Notes under the pieces: generated by a model | What the model saw: only the letters and a program-made list of their open reading frames with translations | What the model was told of the DNA's origin: nothing | Databases searched by the model: none | NCBI GenBank assembly: GCA_013398175.1 | Contig: VZRZ01005377.1 | Coordinates: 1,008,896 to 1,072,895 of the forward strand | Source: Climacteris rufus | Taxonomy: Eukaryota; Chordata; Aves; Passeriformes; Climacteridae | Direction: 5' to 3' | Length of the DNA stretch: 64,000 nt | Program-made: the position numbers and the translations under genes | Shown here: in pieces, positions 1-12,200 of the stretch | Layout: each line of letters starts with the position of its first letter | Position numbering within the stretch: the first letter of the stretch is position 1

Positions 1-2348
1 GAATCTCAGAAACAGACCCTGGTAGCAATTTGATAAAAATGAGGAACCATTATATTCTACTACATTCTGGTATTATAAGGTTTGCCCAGCTAGCAAAAGA
101 AGCTATGTAGGATCACCTGGAAGACATTCAGCTATTTATACAAGTTGTCATTCTGCTACTAAGGAGGTTTTAACCCAGTCTCTAGGAAAGCCAAACCGAC
201 ACAGAAAATGAACAAGTCTTGCCAAATTATTTGATAAACCTACTAAGTACAGGGGAGGTGCTTAGTACATTTTAGAAAACTTTCATTTAAAATTATATTA
301 AAAAAAACAGGTCTACAAATAAAAACAGTTAATCAAGTGGAGTATGAGAGTGATATTTAGGACCGCATATGTGTAATACACACAGGGCTACATTAAAATC
401 CTCTACTCATCTTCCTCCTATTTAATTTAAATGCATCCATAACACAGGATCGACTTGGTTTTCCACACAAATAAAAGGTAGGCTAAAGCAATTAGGCATT
501 TGGAAAGAGACTGGGGACTTTGGTTAGTTGCTAGTAGCCAGATAGAACTTCTTTTTTTTTCTTTCTTTCTCTACAATTCAGTGCTTTATAAAAGCTACAA
601 AGAAAGATTGATTTGTTAGCAGCAACAAGCAGTATAGTCCATGCTATTGTAAGAAAGATAGTGCACTGGCTAGTTCAGACAATGAACAGGAATTGCTTTC
701 AGAAATCTTATCCTTAAATACATGTTATTGCTTCTGCAGGGATCTACTGGAAATTATTATCCTCCAACACCCTGAGGCTTTCTTTTCAGAAATGAGGATG
801 AGAGAAACTGGTTTACTTGCTTATTCTAGCTGGACCTTTCAAGGACCTTTTATAGTTGCAAATGTTTGGCTATGACACTGTAACACATAATTATAAATAT
901 TGATCTTTGGTAACATATTAGATAGTCCAAAACATGAAAGTTCAGTAGTAATAGTAACTATACCCTGTAGTTACATTCTGCATTTCATCTACACAGCAAA
1001 GTGTTCTTTGCGGTGGAGACACCCAGCAACTTCACATTACAAAAAAGGAAATGGGAGCAGAAAAAGCTGAAGAATTTCCAAAGAAAGACAGTTGCACAAC
1101 TTTGATTGCTTGATTGCTTGCTTTTATTTTTCCACCATTTTATAAATTATTCACCAAAACAGACTTGTCTGTTCGTGCTTGAATATTCCCATTCCTCTGA
1201 ACTGCACAGGTGATTAAAAGAAATAAAGGAGATAACGAATTTTGTAAGATTTTCTTTTTTTGTCAATTTGGACTTAAATCCAAGAAATTAGGAAGATGTC
1301 TCAAAACATTTCCTCTTTGCAGATTTTAACCAACATGTTTTTAATTCTATTCTACAGGGATTTTATTCTCAAACTATGACATTTCACAGCATAGTACAGT
1401 TGTCATTAATTAGTGCTTTAGTCCTCCTACAGTACCCTAAATTGCAAGATCTGTGGAATATAATCCAGCCTAAGACAGCAACATAAAATGCCTACATTAT
1501 CAAAAAAACATCCTTTTCTTTTTCATTTATCAACAGCTAACCCCAGCAAGATGCTTACCAAAGTCCAATTCAATTGCTTACAGGAGACATTCAGGTCCCT
1601 AATGACTACCATCTGATTTGTTTTACAACCATCAAAATGCACTTAAAACCTTAAAACAGAAATTTCATTTTACCTAGGATTTGAAGAAAGATAGGCACAT
1701 AAGCCATTTAGGTTTTTCAAGGATAGATATATAAGCTGTGGAAATAAAAAGCCACTAAACGATCTGATCTTTTTCTTTAAAGACAGAGGAAATATGTATC
1801 AAACTTTTTTTCCAAACCCATCTCCTTGTAAGCCGATTGTGAACTCCAGCTCACTTCATTTGAAGACCCAATTAATCAGAAATGTCATGTGTTCTACCGC
1901 TGAAATGTTTGTTCCTGATTCAAGAAAATAATGAAACATTAAACAGTGGTAAGCAAGCTCAGCTTTTGAAAGCTAATAATATATAGCTCTTATTTTACCA
2001 GTGGTTTCTGCTTAGCCTAACAGTGAGCATAAGAGAATTAAATGACTTCTGTATAATGCCACTAGCTATTTTTTGGGGTTTTTTAACAGATCCTTAAGGG
2101 CAACCCCACTACATAAATATGTCTCCTTTACTTGGTGTAATGCAACCCAGGCCAGGGTAAGTCCAGTGCTACCCAACACCTGGTTTTCTGGACTATTCAT
2201 AGAGACAGTCTTTGAAGCAGCATTAATATGACCCATTTTAGAGTGACTGAGAATTTGGCCCAACTTCCTTGCCGCTCCCAGGGCTATAGTTGTTAAAGTT
2301 TCGTGTAATGGAATCCAGTAGCATGAAATAGTACATTTATTTTGCTTA
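1..2348. other. Unique AT-rich non-coding DNA, no gene seen
   Basis: The stretch has stop codons in all frames at short spacing; the longest open frame is only 60 codons and resembles no protein I know. A short T-rich run followed by CTTT units lies near 551-573. I saw no repeat family, RNA gene or splice-bounded open frame. It is most likely intronic or intergenic sequence. Confidence 0.6.
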
Positions 2349-2378
2349 GACACACACACACACTCACTCACACACACA
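2349..2378. repeat. Short (CA)n microsatellite, interrupted
   Basis: About 30 bases of CA dinucleotides, interrupted by two CACT units. The reverse strand forms part of a 120-codon open frame (2066-2428) with no recognisable protein. The length is ordinary for vertebrate DNA. Confidence 0.85.
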
Positions 2379-3894
2379 TGGTCATCATAATTTCCTATGA
2401 CATGTAAGAGAAGAAAACTCTCATACATAATATTCTAAAGGTTGAATGTTTGGCTACCAACTTTTTCCAAAATAACTATTAAAGTTGTAATCGAAAGTGT
2501 TCCAGGCCACAGGGTTGGGTGGTTAAATTACACACTGAGGGGGAGATGGGCTGTGAACACTCAATGTGAGCTTTATTCACTCCAAAAATTCTTTCATTAG
2601 GAAAACCTAAGACAGGCAACTCAAATTTATAATAAGAAAGTGCCTTTTTTTTTATATATATATTGAACTGACAATTTTGGAAACTCAAAGGGTTCCAAGC
2701 ATACTATTAATTTTTTACAATGTCAGCATGCTTTTTATAAACTGTTTGGCTTTTATTTTTTTTCTGAATTTTAACAGTTGTCCATTTTGGAAATATTTTT
2801 TACCCCAGAGGAAAGATTTTGCTTCCCCTGAAGTGGGGAACTGTATCATATTTAAGCCATACGATCTATTTTTAAAAATGCCGTAAATATGGAACAAGCT
2901 CTTTCCAAATTGTTCACATTATAAACAGTGCCTAGCAAGGGCTGTGTTTGGTTTTGTTCTTAGAGGGGATTTCTTTCCTGGATTTCCTACGCAAACGTCA
3001 GAGTGAAGGCTCAGTACTGCTTCAGCTTCATCTGGGCTGGGAGCACCCTGGCACAGGAGGCCACGTGGGTGGACATATCTTCATTGTCCTTGTGACTGCC
3101 TTCTGTGCAAGTTATTCAGAGGCCACTGAAGCTTTTTAGTAGCCTTTCCAGCAAGGACAGTAAGTTCTGATCAAGCTTACAGTCATGGTAGATGCAGTCA
3201 GTTAGGAGGAATTGGGTCCTCTTAGGAGTGTCTGTGGTCCCCATTTTCACAGTACCACAGTTGCCTGCCACCCTGAGTCACAAATATGGTCAAAACATGT
3301 CTATCATTTGTGTCCTCCCTTTCTTCCCTGAACCACCCCATCCTGAAGAAAAGCAGGGAAGATATTGTTCTGAATGTGTAGCTTTGAATGGTCAGGGCTT
3401 TACAAGTTACTCTGTTATACCTGAAATGAAATCATGAGAACTGTTGTCTTTCAAAAATAATGGCATCTTTCAAGAAGTTCTTTTCCCACCTCATCCATAT
3501 AATTCTATACTTTCCACCCTGAATGTTTCAAACACAATGTTTTAATGCTTTGCTACAAATAAATTACCGCGAATCCCTGTTTTTCAGGTTTTCTTCATTG
3601 CTTTTTAAGTTGGGCCAGTGGTAAACAGAGTTCTTAGCAGCAGATATGCCTGTCCTTTTCTTACTGCCCCCACCACCTCCAAATCAGATTCCCAGAGTGA
3701 GTAATTGCACACAAAGAGCAAAAGCTGCAAGGAAGGACCTGCTTAGCCACAGTGGGGTTTTTTGGAGATCAGTGCAGCTCTGCCAGGCTGGGGTTTAGGC
3801 CACCCATTCACAAGTTCCCTCTGCCCTTGCCATTATTTAACAAGAGGATAAGACCTCATCTTTGAAAAAGAACCTCCTTCCAGGACATATTACC
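2379..3894. other. Non-coding DNA, nothing recognised
   Basis: Several 60-80 codon frames occur on both strands, none with a recognisable domain or extended codon bias. T-rich runs lie near 2645-2665 and 2750-2765. I recognised no transposon family. Confidence 0.55.
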
Positions 3895-3945
3895 TTATTT
3901 TATTTTATTTTATTTTATTTTATTTTATTTTATTTTATTTTATTT
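3895..3945. repeat. (TTTTA)n pentanucleotide microsatellite
   Basis: About ten essentially perfect TTTTA units in 51 bases. The unit is non-triplet, so the plus-strand frame across it (3862-4062) reads a periodic FILFYF-type peptide that is an artefact. A pure array of this length is likely polymorphic in length. The DNA next to it shows no clear mobile element from whose tail it could have grown. Confidence 0.95.
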
Positions 3946-4690
3946 AGAGGTGGCATAAAAAAGACACAGCCTGGCAAAGGGAGAGAGCTGAAGAATTCAG
4001 TAGCTCTCTGGAGAAATCAGTTACAGGCCTGGGACTTTTCTCTAGTAACCCAAAGGAATTAATCTCCTCCCTTCACATAAACAAGCCTTATGCAGACCCT
4101 AGGTAATAACATAATTACAACCACACTTCACATATATATTACGATCTTCCCTTTTCTGTTCTGACAGCAGTTCTTCCACAGGGTTATGTGAAAAGGGAAA
4201 AAAATTATTAGCAGAGAACAAAAACATATCAGTAAAGAATAATGTGTGTTTCCTTATTAGAGAGCCTCTGTCCTCTCCTCCCTCTTTTTTCCAGTACATA
4301 CAGAACTATAAAACACAGAAACGTTCACAGGATATTAAGTATTAAAGAGCTGATGTCAGCAAGCCAACAAAAATGCAAAGGACAATATACAGAAGTGTTA
4401 CTGGGAATACCACTGTAAAGTATTCATTTTATGGCAGATTTTAAAGTTAACCCAAAAAACAGCAAGCACATAAATTGTTAGATGAACTAAATCATATTAG
4501 TTCCATACATTCTGCTCCATCAGAAACAATTTCTTAGCACCATCAGATGGAAATACAGCTGAGTCCTGACATATTTACAACAAGCACCAACAGCCTTCAT
4601 GTTTTGGTATTCTTCTTCATCACCTTGCTAACAACTTACATATTTCATAATGTTCACCAGGCCCAGACAGGCCTGAAGACAAGGAGATAG
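3946..4690. other. Non-coding DNA, nothing recognised
   Basis: AT-rich unique sequence between two microsatellites. Open frames are 66 codons or less. No repeat family, RNA gene or promoter motif was recognised. Confidence 0.5.
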
Positions 4691-4701
4691 TTATATATAT
4701 A

Positions 4702-4734
<33 letters not shown>

Positions 4735-4777
4735 ATGTAAATGTAAATGTAAATGCATATGTATGTGTATATGTATA

Positions 4778-4808
<31 letters not shown>

Positions 4809-4841
4809 GTATATGTGTATGTGTATGTGTATGTATATGTG

Positions 4842-4892
<51 letters not shown>

Positions 4893-4897
4893 AATAT
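4691..4897. repeat. Compound TG / TGTATG / TATATG microsatellite, ~200 bp
   Basis: The array begins with TA and TG dinucleotides and passes through a few GTAAAT units near 4736-4755. It becomes a GTGTAT mixture and ends as a pure TATATG array. The phased unit structure looks like stepwise slippage of an ancestral alternating purine-pyrimidine tract. All six frames stay partly open, which creates spurious YIYI, VCVC and MYMC peptides of 63-99 residues. The tract is alternating purine-pyrimidine for almost its whole length. Confidence 0.95.
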
Positions 4898-7896
4898 GCA
4901 AACAGTTATTCAGTCAGCAACTGTCATACTATAAAATGTCTTTTAGGTTATTTCATCAGTTAGACTTCTTTCTTATTCTTAGAGAAATAGCAAAAACTCT
5001 GTTTGCCTTTGGCATCAACAACTTGTTTGCTGTTAATCTAAAGTTTACATGATATCAATGATAGTGCATTGCCATTGATAGGGTTGGCATCAAGCATTCT
5101 CACTAAGGAGTGTGTGCATGTGTGCATAGGAATATGTATGTATAAATGTGTGTGAGACAGGGATATAAAATGTGCATGCAGTCTTTTCAGAGCAAACAAA
5201 CTGGGAATCCTGGCATTTCTAATCCCTGAAGTGTGTGCAGTGCACAGGGAGTGACCTGTGGGTGAATTGATGTTGAAACAGTGCATTCCTCACTCTTTCC
5301 TAGGAAAATCTTGCCAAAAACCTTAGTAAATGGTGCAGAACATTTTTTTTCAATTGGCCCCCAAGGAGTCACAAGTAAGAAACAGAGACAAAGGAAGGTG
5401 AAAAGAAAGCATCCATGCTTTCAATGTTCAAAAGTGTATTTATGAAAAATAGAAAAGGAAGGAGGGTGGGGAAAGAGAGGTTTACAGTTTGGTCATTTTA
5501 TCCCTTGAGTGCCATTAAATGTTCCAGGCTGTGTGTATCTGGGACCATGCCAGGTGTTTCATGTCCTTTCCATGGTGTTGCTGAACATTCCTGCTAATGG
5601 CCAGATCCTCTCAGACCTAAACCTGCTGACTCTTCCAGGTAAAAAATAACATTCAAGAAGGTGTTAGTGATGTGGGCTGAGCAGAAATGCTGCGACATGG
5701 GATCTGTGCAGAAGGGGATCTCCCCTCTGCTCACTGCTGCACAAGTAAAAGATTTTTGTTTCTATGGAAGTTGAGTGGCCTGTTCCTCAAACGCAACAGT
5801 CTCTTTTTAGCCTTGCCAGGAGCTCAGTGCTCCTGCACCCAGAGGAAGATCACCTGGAAAACAAGGGGGGTCAGCCTGGATGGGGAAGATTGTAAGACCA
5901 GATCTTGCTGAACACACACATCCTCAGAAGCCTTTTTCTTTCTTACAGGGGTCATATGGGCAATGAGAAAAACTACCAACATTTCTATGGAGTGATTCTT
6001 GTCTTAGGCTCAGCATAGTGTTTGAAGGTCTAAAAACATACTCTATAAAGCAACAAACTGGGCATTGACCTGCTGACTGACCACTTGACTGCAGTCAGAG
6101 TGCCTCTTAAGTATCATTTTGTCTTTGACCTCCTCGGGTCAATGTTGTTCACTTACCATAATCTCTCTTGAGTTCTGTTTAACATGGGGAAAACGTATCA
6201 CAGTCAGTCTGCAGGGTAAAGGCAAATGCAGTTCTCTCTAAAGGAGGAGTTGAACAGGACAGTTCCTGAACCCACAGCAAACATATCACTGCTGTATAAA
6301 TTCCAAAACATGTGATGGTCTTGTTGCTTCCCCTAAACAGCTGGACACAGTTCACTTAATAACCTGTCTCCATACAAAGTTCTTAATGTTTCCTGATGAT
6401 CCAACTTTTCTCTGTTGCTTTAACTTTGACTATAGTGGCCTACGTTTTAAATTTATGCTTAATGTTACTACTGTAACAAATGATGCATAAGACTGACATC
6501 TTCTGGATGTCAAGGCATGTAAAACTCCCACTTTTCATTTGTCATTATGTTGGGCATGTTCTCCCAAGAAATAAGAAAAATACTTGCTCTGCATTTCTGT
6601 CTCTAACCAAGGTTTGTTCACAGAGAGAAATAACTGGAGTCTTTGTTTTTAATTGCAATTACATACCATGCTTGCAAATTATTTTCCTTTCTTGGCAATA
6701 AGTTTAAATGTTTACATCATTTTTTTGCTTCTACTTTTCTCATCAGGAGGGAAATATGACTCTCTTAGCTCCTAAGAAACTAAACTTTTTTGTTCCTCTG
6801 TTTGCTTTTAATATCTAGGATTTTGCAGAAGTTGCTCTTTTCCTATACAATGATACTGTATTTCAAGTGTAATCTCTTAGAAAAGACACTGAGTGAATGA
6901 CAAACACCCAAGCAAGAAGAAAAAGACCACAACGTGTACATTGCCCAAACTTCCCCTCACCTCCCCCAGCCCCCTCCATAGCAAATCCTCCACTAAACCC
7001 TAGAGCTCAACATGAAGCATATGTGAAAGCAATCACTTGCTCTGGAGAATCAATGTCTTTCTTTTCCCCTTTAAATTATTTCAGATAAATCAGTCAAACA
7101 AATAATGCAAATCTAAATTAAACCTGTTGGATGAAGCCTAGAAAGGCCCAGTGTTCCCAGAAGTGTTAAAATAACTTTTCCTATCAGCCAGCAAAGGTTT
7201 AAAAAAAAAATAAATCTAATCTAATTGGGGTATTGTGGCAACCTTATTTATAGAACATCGTTGTTTTTTAAAATACACTGCAAACTAATTTGTGTTTTTA
7301 ATGCTCTGCTGCTCTTTCAATTAGGCACACATTTAGCTGAAGGAATTGCCACACCAACACTTGGGAGCCAATAAGGGAAGTAACATTTAAGTAGCTAATT
7401 AGAGCAGTGTCACACAGTCCCACAGTGGCATAGGTAGGTTTGTATCACTGCTGAACCAAACACAGGCTTCTGTCCCAGCTCCACCCATCCTGATTCACAG
7501 TGACACCTATAATTTTAATTATCCTGTAATGTTTGGTGATGCCATATACATGAGCCCTTCCAGTGGCTTATCTGCCACTTCTCAGTTTCCTCTAAAGACC
7601 TTGAGCTGTCATGTAGTGTTTTTGGGACCAATTACTTGTCTCCAGTCACTTCCTGATGATTTATAAATTAAGAAATGAAAAATGGCAAGTGCAAGCAAAC
7701 TAAACATGCTCTTTAAGACATGGTAACACTCTATGATGCCACGTGGAGGTTGCACAGCATATCATGCAAAGTCTCCAGCAGGAGAGTTAGCAATTGGAGG
7801 AAAAATAAAATGAAGAATTTAAAAGATTAGGAAAAAAGTAATTATATTCATATCTAGTAGTATTTGAAAATACACACTTTAGTAACACAGCCTAGA
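4898..7896. other. Non-coding DNA with two motif-dense patches
   Basis: No gene or mobile element was recognised. All frames are broken by stops within about 80 codons. Two patches stand out: an everted pair of nuclear-receptor-like half sites at 6126-6141, and an AT-rich homeodomain-motif-dense patch at roughly 7200-7410. Both are treated separately as leads; neither is proof of function. Confidence 0.45.
6126..6141. promoter_or_regulatory. Possible everted nuclear-receptor half-site pair (ER4)
   Basis: TGACCT is followed after four bases by GGGTCA. These are two AGGTCA-like half sites pointing away from each other with a 4-base spacer, extended by TT and AA on the outer sides. Nuclear receptors such as RXR heterodimers bind pairs of AGGTCA-type half sites in various arrangements. 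A 16-base motif arises by chance at a non-negligible rate in a large genome, so function is only a possibility. Confidence 0.2.
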
Positions 7897-8120
7897 ATAA
7901 ATCATAGACTCACAGAAAGTTTTGGGTTGGAAGGGACCTTGAAGATCATCTGGTTCCAACCCCCCTGCCATGGACAGGGACACCTTCCACTAAACCAGGT
8001 TGGTCAGAGCCCCATCCAACCTGGCCTTAAATACTTCCAGGGATGGGGCATCCACAGCTTCTCTGGGCAACCTGTGCCAGAGCCTCACCATTCTCACAGG
8101 AAGAATTTCTTCTAAGATCT
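7897..8120 (-). mobile_element. CR1 LINE, 3' end fragment
   Basis: Read on the minus strand, this is the 3' end of an avian CR1 LINE. It ends on the left with the ATTCTATGA-like terminal repeat (seen here as AATCATAG on the plus strand). The blocks GGTTGGAAGGGACC, CCCCTGCCATGG, GACACCTTCCACTA and CCATCCAACCTGGCC match the CR1 consensus I know closely. The right boundary is a 5' truncation after AAGAATTTCTTCTAAG. Only the last ~220 bases are present: the end of ORF2 and the short 3' UTR. No functional ORF remains. The close consensus match makes this one of the younger copies in the window. Confidence 0.95.
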
Positions 8121-9087
8121 TCTGTCCCCAAGACACTTCAAAAGCCAAGTGTGGTCTTGTTGTTAAATCACAGAACTGGGAATTAAGTTCTTTTCTCCAG
8201 AAAATGCCAAAACTTCCCTCTGATCCTCAGCAAGTGTTTTAACCTTTCAGCTGCCTTAACCTTCCAGCTCTCACACAGATAAAGTACCTAACCCATTTTA
8301 GCCCAGCCTGTCCTCAGTCTCCTCCAAAAGGGATTTCTGAATGTCCCTGAGCCATGCTGGTAAGTGTTCTTTGAGGGCTAGCACTGAAATGTTCTAGAGG
8401 GAAGTGCAAATAATTAGTAAAACTGGAGGGGTTTTGTCAGCTGAACATTGCTGGTTTTGTGAGGCTTTCTGTAGCTGTGAGTTGCCAGATGGTCCCATTC
8501 TGCAACTCTTCAGTGAGAATTTCACTTACATTAAATCTGCATCACCGGGTCAAATGCAATTCTCATTTGCTAAATGCTGAGCACCACTGGTGTAAATCCA
8601 CACAAAGTGCAACAAGGTGAATATGTTCAAGTTCAAGAAATGTACCAAAAGAAAAGGGTTTTTGTGTTAGAAAGTGTGTATTAGCTACACTTTACATTTG
8701 AAATGCTTGTCTCCTGTGAACTCAGTAGATATTTTCCGTATGTCCATGTGTTGGAAGTTTCATAAAAATGCTGAGCACGTATATTTAAAATAGCTCTGAC
8801 AATGTATTAAAAAGCTCTAAAATATTATGACATGGCCAACTTCCATGTTTTCTAAAATCCATGACATGACACAATATATTTTATATGTGGAAATATACAT
8901 CATAAATATTGGCCAATGTCATAATATTTTTAATGTTTTATACATTGTCAAATCTGCTTTAAACACAGTATGTGTGCTATACATTTACTGAAACATAACT
9001 CAGAGAGATGCAGGAAATCAGCTATATTTTTTTTCCATGTGGGTTTATTATATGTTTTATGATTTTGTTGCTCCTTACCATACAAAG
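8121..9087. other. AT-rich non-coding DNA, nothing recognised
   Basis: The segment is unique and becomes very AT-rich between about 8750 and 9000, with several ATATT-type words and no long open frame. No repeat family was recognised. Confidence 0.5.
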
Positions 9088-9249
9088 CTTTTTCTTTCTT
9101 TTTTCCTTCTTTCTCTTGCCTTCTTTCTTGCTTGCTTCCTTCCTTGCTTGCTTGTTTGCTTCTTTGCTTATTTTCTTTTTCTTCCTTCCCTGCTTTTTCT
9201 TACTTTCTTTTGCTCTTGCTTTCTTTCTTGTTTTTTCTGCCACTTCTCT
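9088..9249. repeat. Pyrimidine-rich CTTT/CTTG/CTTC simple repeat
   Basis: About 160 bases of almost pure pyrimidine on the plus strand, built from degenerate CTTT, CTTC and CTTG tetranucleotides. The opposite strand is polypurine, giving a lysine/arginine/glutamate-rich spurious frame at 9022-9279. Plus-strand frames give F/L/S-rich spurious peptides of 71-118 residues. Pyrimidine-purine tracts of this kind can form triplex DNA where mirror symmetry exists; I did not find strong mirror symmetry here. Confidence 0.9.
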
Positions 9250-12200
9250 TGATCCAGGCAAATGTTGCTTGATAAACAAAAAGAGACTTCATAGTTTTCT
9301 GCTGTTCACTTTTCTCTTAGCTACGCATCTGAACCAAGTAACTCCAAGCAGTGTACAGGTATGATTATGTTAACCTTGTCTAACCACTTTAAAACCAAGC
9401 AAATCACTGCCTTTCCTAAAGCTCCTCCAGTGTCAGTTTCATCCATCTCAGCCCAGCCATGGGGCTGCAGCACATTTTATGAAGCTGTGGGACCAGACAA
9501 GCACCAGCAGAGCAGCTGAAACCATGCAAGACTGAAAAATTTTTTTCTTTGTGAGTCAATATTATTGAAATGCAGCAAAACACTGCAAGGCAGGGTAAAA
9601 GCTCAGCAACTCTAAGGTGCTGTTTTCATGGGATGGTGGTTGTCACCTCACTGGCTTCCAAGAGGCCTGGCCAGTTTTGGTGTGGACTGGCCAGGTGCTG
9701 TCACTGCCACTTTCAGATGTCTACCCTTGACATCAGTGGGCACTACAAGGTGTTTAAACACAGTGTTTCCCTGCACACCAGACTCCTTCATTTCAGTGAC
9801 CCAGACACAACTGAACACGTACACCTCTCAGTAGCACAGTCTCCCACATCCAAAGGCAAAATAATAGTGCAGAATGGGAGAGTTCCATTAGCATGTAATG
9901 CTATGAGATAATTTTTTACAGAAAAATACCACAAAGTAGCTACTTTCTTGCAGATGTAGACTGAAATCCTCTCCCCAGAGGTAGATAGGAAAATACTCCG
10001 AGTTCAAAAGGCAAAAGGTTTTACCTCTACATTTCTTCTTTATCAGACATGACCATGAGCTTCTACCGCAAACACCTTCATAAAAACTGCTTAGCTATGA
10101 CATGAAGGAGCAACAAGTAGGTCACAGAGATGAGTTTTTGAAAATGTTTTAGTAGAAAAGGAATATATACATAATTAATGACGTTCTTAGAGTGAAAGGC
10201 AGTCATAGAGTAGTTGACCAAAAAAAACCCCAACCACAAAAAGAATAAGAAAAGAACTCAAAATGTTTTAAAATGTTGTTTCATGGTTTTGATTTTATTT
10301 TTTCAGGTTTTTCCCTTTCCTTTTTTTAGTTTTCCTGCATTTTCCCTTTAGACATGGAAGAGAAGCTTAATTAAAACAAGTTGTTCTGCAAGCAGCAGAC
10401 CTAATGAAACCTTGTTTCCTGTGGGTTTTCATCTTATATCCCCTGCTGTGATAACCTTAGCTCCCTTCTCCTATCCTCTATGGCAGGCCTTGCAGGTCCC
10501 CAAAACAACAACTCAAATTCCCAGAGTCCCTACAGTTCCCCACCATGTTCCTAAAATTCACACTCTACAAATGTGCTGTCATATCCCCAGTTGCTTCCTA
10601 AACCACTGGCTTTGTCAGAAGTTGTAATAGCTTCACTATTCTTGTCACTGGCACCAAGCCAGATTGCTCACATGTCTTTAAAACTGGTATTTAATCTTCA
10701 CTCCAGTATCTTGCATTAATCCTAGTGTCGCCCTATAATGTTAGACACGCAGAAGAAACATGAGAAACTACCAATGTTAACGAAAATATAGGAAATACAT
10801 TCCAGAGTAGCACTCCATAAGGGTTCCCATGTATACTTGGACCTGTTAAATATTTAACTCTGAAAAAATGTTGCAACTGCATTGGCACAGACAGCTCAGC
10901 TTGTGATCCAGGCCCTGGGCCTGCTGTGTAAATTACTACTGGATTCCCTGACAGGGTGAGGACACCTGGAAACCAAAGCCTGGGAATTCAGTAGGTGGGC
11001 ATCAGGCAATAAATCAATAAATAAATATTTCAAAAAGAAAAGTGCTTGTGTATGCAGAAGCAATAACGCAGAGCTGAAGAGCCCCTGTGTTCTGTGCCTG
11101 AAGGGTACAGTGAGATTTCTGGGAGCACCAAGGCATGGAACAGATCAGTAGTTTGTGTGAGCTGGTCAGGGACATTTAGGAGATGCTGCTGGGATGCCTG
11201 GGCCAAATGGTTTATACTGCTCCCTCCCTTCATTTTGCTTCTGAAGTACATGCAGCCATGCAGTGCCAATCCAACCCCATCAGGACGGCTCTTCCTCAGG
11301 AATTGGAATGATCTTATGCATTCCAGCTTCACAGAGTGGAAAGGTTGTGAGCCTGAGTGCAGATATTCAGCCCTTTCCAAAAACCCAGCCCTTTGCAAGT
11401 GCTTCTCCTCGGTCATCCAAAAAAGCACAGACACTGGCAGGCAGCAGTCACTTGTGAAACACTCTGGATGGGAAGGATGGTGCCTGAGCAGGAGCACCTT
11501 AACCTCTGAAGTGCATCCTCAGTGCTTACCTTCTGTTCATTAATCTACTTCACTTCACTTTCTGTTTTTAAGATACCTTTTCATGAGCCAAAAGTTACTC
11601 CAGTTAACCTAGAAAACAAAGTGTGCATAGCAAAAATGTGAGAGAGCACATTTGTTAATGCATTTCCCCTCTTCTTTCAGGAACACGTCCTTATAGTGTG
11701 GGCCAGTAATTCTGAAATGGGGTGGAAGAAAGAAAAGATAGCAATGGTTTTATTCTGGAAGTGTTGCAGGAAGAAAGGAAGAGTAAATGAAAGGAAAGAA
11801 CCCACAGATTTAAGAAATACTGTCTGAATATAGTCACCTAATGTACAGAGGAGGTGTTAAAAAGAGCAGAAAAGAGAGTTTTACTGTAAACAGCAAGCTG
11901 AGACAGTTTGTGAAGCAAAGTGAGTGCCATCACCCCAACAGCATGAGTGAATTTTGAAAATATTTGTGGGATCTCCTAGAATGCTTATCACTCAACATTA
12001 AGCCATCTAAGGCAAGTGTCCAGGAGTACTGTGGAGGGAGGAAGAAAAATGCTTGAATATTTTTTGTGGAGGAATACTGTCATCAGCCTTGCTGGAAAGT
12101 TATTTTTTTTCTTTGGGGAAAGGCAAAAATCTTGTGTTTCTGAGATGATCCTTGGTTCAGACAATTTTTATTGTACAGGTTAGCTGAAAACAGCCGGATT

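Noticed and set aside
4620..5052. Overlapping 63-99 codon frames rich in YI, VC/VY and MY dipeptides
   Set aside because: They are translations of the TG/TATATG microsatellite in several frames and have no protein meaning.
9008..9364. 118-codon hydrophobic plus frame and 85-codon lysine-rich minus frame
   Set aside because: Both are products of the pyrimidine-rich simple repeat; hydrophobic F/L and basic K/R composition follow from CTTT and AAAG units.
11030..11543. Two overlapping ~150-codon frames on opposite strands
   Set aside because: Nearly full antiparallel overlap with no recognisable domain points to low stop density in a GC-richer patch, not to genes.
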